From JBCCTX01 sp039197765 (lineage in GTDB: Bacteria; Bacteroidota; Bacteroidia; J057): a stretch of 47,724 nt of DNA. The notes beneath the pieces are model-generated. The model was not told the DNA's origin, searched no databases, and saw only the letters and a program-made list of their open reading frames with translations. Shown in pieces: positions 25,179 through 32,600 of the stretch. Within the stretch, counting starts at the first letter, position 1; each line of letters begins with the position of its first letter. The stretch covers positions 1-47,724 of the forward strand of contig JBCCTX010000017.1 of the NCBI GenBank assembly GCA_039197765.1, written 5' to 3'. The position numbers and the translations under genes are program-made.

Positions 25179-26975
25179 ATGGAAGTAACAATTGATCGAA
25201 AAGCCTTAAAAGGAGGGGAGTTTTTGATTAAAGAAACAGCTGCTCAATCTGTTTTTATTCCGGAGGAGTTCAATGAAGAACAGCGAATGATGGCCCAGGC
25301 GTGCTCAGACTTTCTGGAATCTGAGGTAAATAGCAACCTTGATCGCATGGAGTCTTTAGAGCCAGGCTTTATGGCACATTTACTGGAGAAAGCGGGTGAT
25401 TTGGGATTATTGGGGATTAGCATTCCGGAGGAATATGGAGGATTGGGTATGAGTTTCAATACTTCTATGCTTGTAACAGATGCCCTGGGTCCTGCAGGTT
25501 CCTTCTCAACAGCATTTGGCGCCCACACGGGAATTGGGACCCTGCCTATCCAATATTATGGGAATGAAGCGCAGAAGGCCAAGTACTTACCCAAGTTAGG
25601 AACAGGAGAGTGGAAGGCTTGTTATTGTTTAACTGAACCAGATGCAGGATCCGATGCCAATTCTGGTAAGACCAAAGCCGTGTTAAATGAAGCGGGAACC
25701 CATTACCTCATCACGGGTCAGAAAATGTGGATTTCCAATGGTGGTTTTGCAGATATAATGATTGTATTTGCAAAGATTGACGATGACCAAAATCTCACGG
25801 CTTTTATAGTCGAAAAGGATTTTGGTGGGATTACCCTAGGAGATGAAGAAAAGAAATTGGGTATAAAAGGATCTTCAACCCGTCAGGTATTTTTCGATAA
25901 TACGCCTGTACCTATTGAAAATATGCTTTCTGATCGTCAAAATGGATTTAAGATTGCGGTAAATATTTTAAATATAGGGCGCATTAAGCTAGGCGCTGGA
26001 GCCGTTGGAGGGGGGAAAGCTGTTGCAAATCATGCAATTCGCTATGCCAAGGAACGCAAGCAGTTTAAGACGCCCATTGCAAGCTTTGGAGCCATACAGC
26101 ATAAGCTAGCTGAGATGGCTACGAAAATTTATGCCTCTGAATCTGCTTGTTATCGCGCAGGCCAAAATATAGAAGATAAGATAGTTGAGCTGGCTCAAGG
26201 AGGGTTAAGTAAGGAAGAAGCGCTTTTAAAGGGAGTTGAGCAGTTTGCAATAGAATGTGCCATTCTCAAGGTGCATGCTTCTGAAATGTTGGACTATGTA
26301 GTGGACGAAGGCCTACAAGTATACGGCGGAATGGGCTTTTCAGCTGACGCACCAATGGAGCGGGCCTATAGAGATGCGCGTATTACCCGTATTTATGAGG
26401 GTACAAATGAGATCAATCGGATGTTACTAGTAGGGATGATTCTACGTAGAGCTATGAAGGGAGAAATAGATTTGATGGGACCTGCAATGGCTGTTGCAGA
26501 TGAACTGCTTTCGATGCCTAAAAAATCCCCTCTACCAGAGGGAATATTTGGCTCTGAGAAGGAACTCCTTGGCCGATTAAAGAAAGCCATTCTACTAGTT
26601 GCAGGGAAAGCGACTCAAGATCTGGGAATGGGATTTAAGGACGAACAAGAAATTTTGATGAATATCGCCGATATGGTCATCGAAGTATATGTTGCTGAGT
26701 CTACCCTGCTAAGAACGGAGAAGCTTGTTGCAAGAATAGGAGAGGAAGCTTGTGCTACGCAGGTGAAGATGGCAAAATTGTACCTGAGCCAGTCAGTGGA
26801 CAAAATATTTCTTTCTGGTAAAGAGGCCATCGCAAGTTTTGTGAAGGAAGATGAACAAAAAATAGTATTAATGGGATTAAAAAGATTTACCAAGGCAACC
26901 CTTCTAAACACCAAGGCGTTAAGAAGAGAAATAGCTCAATTTATTATTGAGGAAGGCAGCCATTCATTTGCCTGA
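25179..26975 (+). CDS. Acyl-CoA dehydrogenase, long (VLCAD-like) form
   Basis: A 598-residue FAD enzyme for the first step of fatty acid beta-oxidation, converting an acyl-CoA to trans-2-enoyl-CoA with electron-transfer flavoprotein as acceptor. The N-terminal helical part is followed by CYCLTEPDAGSDANS and GQKMWISNGGFAD (FAD and substrate binding), then YAKERKQFKTPIASFGAIQHKLAEMA. The catalytic base is Glu407 in RIYEGTNEINR. About 180 residues continue past the core, as in very-long-chain dehydrogenases. The start ATG 25179 has a good AAGAGG box. It stands alone between two terminators, so it is a single-gene unit; long-chain acyl specificity is likely from architecture. Confidence 0.94.
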   Translation: MEVTIDRKALKGGEFLIKETAAQSVFIPEEFNEEQRMMAQACSDFLESEVNSNLDRMESLEPGFMAHLLEKAGDLGLLGISIPEEYGGLGMSFNTSMLVTDALGPAGSFSTAFGAHTGIGTLPIQYYGNEAQKAKYLPKLGTGEWKACYCLTEPDAGSDANSGKTKAVLNEAGTHYLITGQKMWISNGGFADIMIVFAKIDDDQNLTAFIVEKDFGGITLGDEEKKLGIKGSSTRQVFFDNTPVPIENMLSDRQNGFKIAVNILNIGRIKLGAGAVGGGKAVANHAIRYAKERKQFKTPIASFGAIQHKLAEMATKIYASESACYRAGQNIEDKIVELAQGGLSKEEALLKGVEQFAIECAILKVHASEMLDYVVDEGLQVYGGMGFSADAPMERAYRDARITRIYEGTNEINRMLLVGMILRRAMKGEIDLMGPAMAVADELLSMPKKSPLPEGIFGSEKELLGRLKKAILLVAGKATQDLGMGFKDEQEILMNIADMVIEVYVAESTLLRTEKLVARIGEEACATQVKMAKLYLSQSVDKIFLSGKEAIASFVKEDEQKIVLMGLKRFTKATLLNTKALRREIAQFIIEEGSHSFA

Positions 26976-27001
26976 TAAATCAACTAACCCAACTACCTTA
27001 T

Positions 27002-27033
27002 AACCCTTCCCATTTTACGGGAAGGGTTTTTTT
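27002..27033 (+). terminator. Intrinsic terminator of the acyl-CoA dehydrogenase gene
   Basis: The stem is AACCCTTCCC (27002-27011) with GGGAAGGGTT (27019-27028), a 7-nt loop, and T residues to 27033. It ends the transcript before the glucanotransferase promoter. Confidence 0.9.
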
Positions 27034-27095
27034 CTGACCAGCCAGAATCTTTGAGGATTGAATCCATATTTTCTGCTTTTCAATATTAATTCTCC

Positions 27096-27103
27096 TAACT
27101 TTG
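27096..27103 (+). promoter_or_regulatory. Candidate -7 promoter element for the glucanotransferase gene (TAACTTTG)
   Basis: TAACTTTG fits TAnnTTTG and lies 17 bp ahead of the ATG at 27121. With the terminator just before it, this marks an independent transcription start with a very short leader. The -33 element was not identified with confidence. Confidence 0.45.
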
Positions 27104-27120
27104 CGAGAAACCTAGGAAGT

Positions 27121-29850
27121 ATGAAGTGTGTCTTTTCAATCCCTTATCAAACCAATTGGGGAGAAGAAATTTGGGTCTCAGGCGACCATTCTTTGCTTGG
27201 CGGAGGAAAATATGAAGCTGCTTTTCCCTTGACCTATACCGGATCATCAGTCTGGGAAGGGGAAATGGTGTTTCCAGAAGCATCCACCAAACTGACCTAC
27301 TTTTACCTGCTTAAAAGGGCAGATGGGACTATTGTAAAGGAATGGGGCAATGGAAGAATCCTATCCTGGGATCAGCATAATGGGGAGAAAATACTTTGCC
27401 ATGATTATTGGTTTAGCCCTAGACCAGAGGAGAAAGCTTGGTTTTCCAGTGCATTTACTCGAAAAGAAAAGGGCCATTTAGATACAGAAATTCCCTCAAA
27501 CCCTTCCAAGGGAATAAGGGAGAAAAAATATCTCCAGTTCCACATACAAACGCCTAGATTAGATTCCTATATGTATGTGGGTGTATTGGGGAATGTTCAG
27601 TCGCTTGGGGAATGGAATACAGATAAACTTATCCCGTTACAAAAGGCCGGCAGATTCGATTGGTCCGTAGAGATTCAAATGGATCCTTCGGAAAAGGTAG
27701 CCTACAAATATGTCCTTGTCGATTCTTCAACAGGGAAAATTGCTGAATGGGAAGCTGGGGAGAATCGTTTTCTTCCCTCCACCCTCCTAAATTCTGATGC
27801 CGAGACCTTTAAGATAGGGGATTCTGTGTTTAATTACAGTTCAAAATGGAGAGGTGCAGGTGTAGCCCTTCCCGTTTTTTCTTTGCGCACCCATCAGGGG
27901 TTGGGAATAGGTGAGTTTGAAGACCTACGTCTTTTGGTGGATTGGGCTGTAGCCTCTGGCTTGCGCCTGATTCAGATTTTACCGATTAATGATACCCTGG
28001 CTACCTTTACGTGGAAAGATTCCTACCCCTATTCGGCAATTTCTGTTTTTGCGCTACATCCCCTTTATGCTAATTTATCCAAAATAGCGGCATATTATGG
28101 AGCAGCACTTGAAGGGGCTTATATGACTGCAAAGGCTGCATTAAATGCCCATAATACAGTTGATTTGGATAAGGTTGCCGAGACGAAATTCTCGTATTTT
28201 CGAACCTTATATTCCACACATAAACGACAGATTTGGGCAGACACGAAGTTTTTGGATTTTCTAAGAGAAAATGCTTCTTGGATAAAGCCCTACGCGCTAT
28301 TTTGTCACCTGAGGGATCGATACAAATCAGCTGATTTTACCCAGTGGCCAGCGCATAGTGTATATCAGCAAGATACCTTGGATCATTTTTTTAATGAACA
28401 AAACGAGGACTTTGATGGGATAGGATTGTATATTTTTATCCAATACCATTTACACATACAACTTCTTTCAGTAGCGGAATACGCTCGTGAGGAAGGGATT
28501 GTGCTCAAAGGAGATATCCCCATTGGAATTTATAGGTATAGTGTAGACGCATGGACAGATCCCCATTTATTCAATATGGATGGGCAGGCGGGTGCACCTC
28601 CTGATTTCTTTTCCGCCCATGGACAAAATTGGGGCTTCCCTACCTATCGTTGGGAGATCATGGCTATTGATGGATACAAGTGGTGGAGGGAGCGGCTTCA
28701 GAAGATGGCTTCGTATTTTGATGCCTATCGCATAGATCACGTGCTGGGATTTTTTAGAATATGGGAAATCCCTTATTCTATGATTTCAGGGACATTGGGA
28801 CGCTTTAATCCCTCTCTTCCGATGTCCCAGCAGGAAATTTGGCAGCGCAGCATACCGTTTGAAAAGGATCGGTTTACCTTACCTTATCTCCGTGGGCATG
28901 TATTGGACCAGCGGATTTCAACTCATCTGCGCAAGTGGGTGGAAGATACCTTCCTGATTCAGGATGCACCCGGATATTATCGCTTTCGTTCCGAGCTGGA
29001 TTCACAAAGATCCATCACCGCTCGGCTGGATGTGGAAGAGCAACTTAGCCAATCTGATAAAGAGATGGTCAAGGAGGCTTTATTTTCCTTGATGGGAGAG
29101 GTATTATTCGTCCAAGATCCTACTCGTACGGAAGATGCCTACCATCCCAGATTTATGATTGGACACACCCAATCCTTTCAGGAATTAGACCCTTGGGTAC
29201 AAGACCGTTTAACGGAATTGTACAATGACTACTTTTTCAGTCGGAATGAAAATTTCTGGCGTGACCAAGGGATGACAAAATTACCTGCTATTTTAGAGGC
29301 AACGGATATGTTGGTGTGTGCAGAGGATTTGGGAATGGTGCCAGCCTGTGTGCCAGAGGTATTAGACGAATTAGGAATTTTAGGATTAGAAATCCAGCGG
29401 ATGCCTAAAGAAAATAATGGGTTTGAATTTATTTCCGGCTCCCATAATCCCTATTTATCGGTATTTAGCAGTTCTAGTCATGATATTTCCCCCCTGCGTG
29501 CTTGGTGGGAAGAAGATCCAGGACGGACCCAAAGATACTTCAACCAGGTACTAAATCTTCCTGGGGAAGCCCCCCAAACCTGTGAGCCTTGGCTTGTTGA
29601 AATCATTTTGGCCCAACATTTGGACTCCCCTAGTATGTGGGCTATTTTTCCCTTACAAGATCTTCTAGCACTGGATGAGCAATTGAGGCATCCATGCCCT
29701 ACCTCCGAGCAGATCAATGATCCCGGTAATCCACAGCATTACTGGCGATATAGGGTTCATATTCCGCTAGAAGAATTACAAGAGGCGGTACACTACTCAG
29801 AGCGCTTGAATAGTATGGTTCAACGCTCAAATAGAAATATGAGATATTAA
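27121..29850 (+). CDS. malQ: 4-alpha-glucanotransferase (GH77, DPE2-like) with two N-terminal starch-binding modules
   Basis: A 909-residue amylomaltase-type enzyme that transfers glucan chains between maltodextrins and glucose. The start ATG 27121 (MKCVFSIPYQTNWGE) is chosen because the CBM20 begins there. Two CBM20-like modules fill about residues 1-115 and 135-245 (GSVWEGEM-like, VLGNVQSLGEWNTDKLIPL). The GH77 core carries the catalytic motifs YRIDHVLGFFRIW (nucleophile Asp), VCAEDLGMVP (acid/base Glu) and SSSSHDISPLRAWW (third Asp). The double CBM20 and large size match the DPE2 type of plants and Bacteroidota, which acts on maltose and branched heteroglycan. It is cytosolic. Confidence 0.93.
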   Translation: MKCVFSIPYQTNWGEEIWVSGDHSLLGGGKYEAAFPLTYTGSSVWEGEMVFPEASTKLTYFYLLKRADGTIVKEWGNGRILSWDQHNGEKILCHDYWFSPRPEEKAWFSSAFTRKEKGHLDTEIPSNPSKGIREKKYLQFHIQTPRLDSYMYVGVLGNVQSLGEWNTDKLIPLQKAGRFDWSVEIQMDPSEKVAYKYVLVDSSTGKIAEWEAGENRFLPSTLLNSDAETFKIGDSVFNYSSKWRGAGVALPVFSLRTHQGLGIGEFEDLRLLVDWAVASGLRLIQILPINDTLATFTWKDSYPYSAISVFALHPLYANLSKIAAYYGAALEGAYMTAKAALNAHNTVDLDKVAETKFSYFRTLYSTHKRQIWADTKFLDFLRENASWIKPYALFCHLRDRYKSADFTQWPAHSVYQQDTLDHFFNEQNEDFDGIGLYIFIQYHLHIQLLSVAEYAREEGIVLKGDIPIGIYRYSVDAWTDPHLFNMDGQAGAPPDFFSAHGQNWGFPTYRWEIMAIDGYKWWRERLQKMASYFDAYRIDHVLGFFRIWEIPYSMISGTLGRFNPSLPMSQQEIWQRSIPFEKDRFTLPYLRGHVLDQRISTHLRKWVEDTFLIQDAPGYYRFRSELDSQRSITARLDVEEQLSQSDKEMVKEALFSLMGEVLFVQDPTRTEDAYHPRFMIGHTQSFQELDPWVQDRLTELYNDYFFSRNENFWRDQGMTKLPAILEATDMLVCAEDLGMVPACVPEVLDELGILGLEIQRMPKENNGFEFISGSHNPYLSVFSSSSHDISPLRAWWEEDPGRTQRYFNQVLNLPGEAPQTCEPWLVEIILAQHLDSPSMWAIFPLQDLLALDEQLRHPCPTSEQINDPGNPQHYWRYRVHIPLEELQEAVHYSERLNSMVQRSNRNMRY

Positions 29851-29883
29851 TATTGCTGAATCAGATTTTCAAATATTTGCGAT

Positions 29884-30678
29884 ATGGAACTTCAGGAATT
29901 TACCCAAAACGTGCTTGACCGAAGTCATACGGTTCCCGTGTTAGTGGATTTTTGGGCACCCTGGTGTGGTCCCTGTAGGGTTTTAGGACCAGTAATTGAA
30001 GAACTAGCCGAGGAAGCTGATGGAAGATGGGAGCTTGTCAAAATCAATGTGGATGAGAGTAAGGAGGTAGCGGGTAAATATAATATAATGAGTATCCCGA
30101 CTGTGATGTTGTTTCTAGTGGGTAAACCCAAAGATCAATTTGCAGGCGCTTTACCCAAATACCAGATTAATCAGTGGTTGGTAGATCGCTTACCAGACCC
30201 CCGAAAGGAGCGATTATCCTCCATTCAGGCAAAGATTCAGGCAGGTATGGGCGTTCAGGCCTTGGCGGAGCTGGAGGAATTTGTTGAGAAAAATCCAGAT
30301 ATTGAAGAGGCGAGGCTATGGTTAGCCAGGGAGCAGGTCTCTAGGGATCCCGACAAGTCGGAGGGCTTAATTGAAGATATTAAAATAGGGCACAAGTTGT
30401 ATGATCAGGCAGAAGACGTACGAAATTTGGTTGAGTTTTTTCGATTCTCTTCGGAGGAATTTACAGAAATATCTGCCTATTTTGATAAGGCCAAAGCAGC
30501 CTACCAGGCTAGAGATTATGATCAAATGCTTACCCATCTAGTTAATTCCATGATGCGGGATAAATCTTATGGCAATGAGTTGGCCAGGAGGGTGTCAATT
30601 GCCATTTTTCATACCTTAGGGGAATCCCATGCCTTGACTAAGAAACACAGACCTAAGTTCAGTATGGCTCTTTACTAA
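29884..30678 (+). CDS. Thioredoxin-TPR protein of the CnoX (YbbN) type
   Basis: A 264-residue protein with an N-terminal thioredoxin domain (WAPWCGPC with Cys28 and Cys31) and PTVMLF at the cis-proline. The C-terminal half (about residues 110-264) is helical and TPR-like, as in CnoX, a holdase that hands clients to GroEL and DnaK under oxidative stress. E. coli CnoX has lost the second active cysteine, but here both are present, so redox activity is expected. It is 33 nt downstream of the glucanotransferase gene and may be cotranscribed with it. It is cytosolic. Confidence 0.87.
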   Translation: MELQEFTQNVLDRSHTVPVLVDFWAPWCGPCRVLGPVIEELAEEADGRWELVKINVDESKEVAGKYNIMSIPTVMLFLVGKPKDQFAGALPKYQINQWLVDRLPDPRKERLSSIQAKIQAGMGVQALAELEEFVEKNPDIEEARLWLAREQVSRDPDKSEGLIEDIKIGHKLYDQAEDVRNLVEFFRFSSEEFTEISAYFDKAKAAYQARDYDQMLTHLVNSMMRDKSYGNELARRVSIAIFHTLGESHALTKKHRPKFSMALY

Positions 30679-30805
30679 GGCGAAGGGGGTTGAAAGAAAT
30701 TTAGGTAGGAAATGAAGTTATAGGAGAGGGGAGGAAGCATTAGAGGAATTAAGCTAAATACGCTTAATCCCTCCCTTCCATTGACGTTTGTTTCTTTGAA
30801 CGGTT

Positions 30806-31564
30806 TTACAACTCTCTTACCCAAATATTTCGGAAGCTTACGGGGTTTCCGTGATCCTGTAAGGTAATAGGTAGCTTTCCCTCATGTTCTTTGTATCTTG
30901 GAATACCAATATATTCGGTTGGCCCCAAAAGTGCTACATGGTTTTGAACAAGAACCCCATTGTGAATAACCGTTACATAGGCAGGGTGTTTCATTGCCCC
31001 TCCTTCTCCAAATACAGGTGCAGTAAATATGATATCATAGGTTTGCCATTCTCCTGGGGGCCTACAAGCATTTACCAGTGGGATGTGTTGTTTGTATATA
31101 CTTGCTGCTTGTCCGTTGGGATAGGTAATATTGTCATAGTTATCCAGGACTTGCACCTCATACATGCCCATCAAAAATACCCCACTATTCCCCCTACCTT
31201 GGCTTTTTCCAACTACTTCTGAAGGAGCGCGCCACTCTAGGTGCAATTGGATATCTCCAAATCCTTGTTTGGTACGTATCATCCCTGTTCCTCTCTCCAC
31301 TGTGAAGGCCCCATCTTCTACAGACCACTTTGGGGCATCTCCAGAAGGATGTTGCCAGGCCTCCAGGTTGGTTCCATCAAATAGAACAATGGCATCTGAA
31401 GGGGCCTTTTGTGAATTCCCAGGGTCAATAACCGCCGGAACAGGTTCCCATTGCTCAGTAAACTCTGGCTTAGGTTTGGTCTGTTTTTCCTGGGCATGAA
31501 GTATGGGGGATAATAGCAGTAAACCTATTCCCGCCAGAAGGAAATTAACCAGTACATTTTTCAT
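30806..31564 (-). CDS. DUF1080-domain secreted protein (3-keto-disaccharide hydrolase-like)
   Basis: A 252-residue exported protein. The start ATG 31564 (MKNVLVNFLLAGIGLLLLSP) gives a classic signal peptide ending ILHAQ. A single DUF1080 domain follows: IVLFDGTNLEAWQH, the LHLEWRAP strand, GNSGVFLMGMYEVQVLDNY, and the C-terminal FRNIWVREL. The fold is a concanavalin-like beta sandwich. Some DUF1080 proteins hydrolyse 3-keto-glucosides, but that activity should not be assumed here. It stands alone, convergent with the thioredoxin-TPR gene. Confidence 0.9.
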   Translation of the reverse strand: MKNVLVNFLLAGIGLLLLSPILHAQEKQTKPKPEFTEQWEPVPAVIDPGNSQKAPSDAIVLFDGTNLEAWQHPSGDAPKWSVEDGAFTVERGTGMIRTKQGFGDIQLHLEWRAPSEVVGKSQGRGNSGVFLMGMYEVQVLDNYDNITYPNGQAASIYKQHIPLVNACRPPGEWQTYDIIFTAPVFGEGGAMKHPAYVTVIHNGVLVQNHVALLGPTEYIGIPRYKEHEGKLPITLQDHGNPVSFRNIWVREL

Positions 31565-31703
31565 AGTGAGTCCTTTGATATAAAAAAGTTCAAAAAAAAA
31601 GTTCAGGAATGTGACCTGACTGCACAACGATAGTCATAAGATTGAAAATAAGATAAAAAATATTAAAAATATAGGAGGTAGGTTAATTTAGCTTTAATCA
31701 CGT

Positions 31704-31733
31704 AACCAGGTCTTAAGACCTGGTTGCTTTTTT
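31704..31733 (+). terminator. Intrinsic terminator-like hairpin upstream of rpmI, no gene before it on this strand
   Basis: A perfect 22-bp palindrome at 31704-31725 (arms AACCAGGTCTT and AAGACCTGGTT) is followed by GC and TTTTTT to 31733. It points along the plus strand, but the region before it on that strand has only antisense of the DUF1080 gene. It lies just upstream of the rpmI promoter. Confidence 0.8.
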
Positions 31734-31758
31734 ATTTTCGTAATCTAAAAATATTCAC

Positions 31759-31766
31759 TACTTTTG
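31759..31766 (+). promoter_or_regulatory. Candidate -7 promoter element for rpmI-rplT (TACTTTTG)
   Basis: TACTTTTG fits TAnnTTTG and lies 29 bp before the rpmI ATG. A TTTTCG run about 19-24 bp upstream may be a weak -33 element. It follows directly after the hairpin at 31704-31733. Confidence 0.5.
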
Positions 31767-31795
31767 CCATCCAAATGTTGTAAAACGCGCAGATT

Positions 31796-31984
31796 ATGCC
31801 AAAAGTGAAATCGAATTCAGGGGCCCGTAAGCGTTTCAAAAAAACTGCTACTGGGAAGATAATGCGAAAGCAAGCTTTTAAAAATCACATCTTGACCAAA
31901 AAGTCTAAGAAGCGCAAGGGGCGTCTTGGAAAGATGGTAGAAGTATACAAAGGTGATGCCCCCCGAATAGAAAAGATGTTGTAG
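31796..31984 (+). CDS. rpmI: Ribosomal protein bL35
   Basis: A 62-residue, very basic protein of the large ribosomal subunit. MPKVKSNSGARKRFKKTATGKI and then NHILTKKSKKRKGRLG are the family hallmarks. It precedes rplT by 35 nt, the usual pair. In many bacteria infC is directly upstream and the operon is autoregulated by L20; here the upstream neighbour is a divergent DUF1080 gene and infC is not adjacent. Confidence 0.97.
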   Translation: MPKVKSNSGARKRFKKTATGKIMRKQAFKNHILTKKSKKRKGRLGKMVEVYKGDAPRIEKML

Positions 31985-32019
31985 GAATACCATTAATTTA
32001 CTCAAAAAGATTTTTATAC

Positions 32020-32364
32020 ATGCCACGTTCTGTAAATCACGTTGCATCTAGGGCAAGAAGGAAGAAGATGCTAAAGCATGCCAAAGGCTACTTTGGTAGA
32101 AAGAAAAACGTCTGGACAGTTGCCAAAAACCAGATCGAGAAAAGCTGGCTTTATGCCTATCGGGATCGCCGGGTAAAGAAGAGAGATTTTCGCAGACTTT
32201 GGATCCAGCGAATCAACGCAGCTTCCCGTGAGCATGGCATGAGCTATTCTGTATTTATGGGTAAGCTCGGAGATTCAGAAATCCAGTTGAACCGCAAAGT
32301 ATTGGCAGATCTTGCTATGAATCATCCAGATGCTTTCAAAGCAGTGGTCGATACCCTGAAATAA
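32020..32364 (+). CDS. rplT: Ribosomal protein bL20
   Basis: A 114-residue basic protein that binds 23S rRNA early in large-subunit assembly. MPRSVNHVASRARRKKMLK, AKGYFGRKKNVWTVAKNQ and the family's RDRRVKKRDFRRLWIQRINAA pattern are all present. It usually represses its own operon. It is followed by a strong terminator at 32382, so the transcript is rpmI-rplT only. Confidence 0.97.
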   Translation: MPRSVNHVASRARRKKMLKHAKGYFGRKKNVWTVAKNQIEKSWLYAYRDRRVKKRDFRRLWIQRINAASREHGMSYSVFMGKLGDSEIQLNRKVLADLAMNHPDAFKAVVDTLK

Positions 32365-32381
32365 AAACTATTCATACGAAG

Positions 32382-32420
32382 AAGAGGAGGAATTTATAGA
32401 AAATTCCTCCTCTTTATTTT
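32382..32420 (+). terminator. Intrinsic terminator of rpmI-rplT
   Basis: The stem is 14 bp, AAGAGGAGGAATTT (32382-32395) with its exact complement at 32401-32414, a 5-nt loop, and a T-rich tail to 32420. Confidence 0.92.
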
Positions 32421-32600
32421 TTAGTATGGATCGAAATTTGCTGAATTTTCCGAGAATCCATATCTTATGGAGCTGCATCTGAGGATATTGCAAGTATTTT
32501 TGGATTCAGTTTTGGGATCACCCCTATTTTTGATGTTTGAGTATCCTTTATCGTAGTTTTTCGTTAGAACTACTACCTACAATTTAAAAACTCCAAAGAC

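Noticed and set aside
30725..30775. Inverted repeat between the thioredoxin-TPR and DUF1080 genes as a terminator
   Set aside because: A stem of about 12 bp with one mismatch (ATTAAGC with GCTTAAT) exists, but no T tract follows on either strand.
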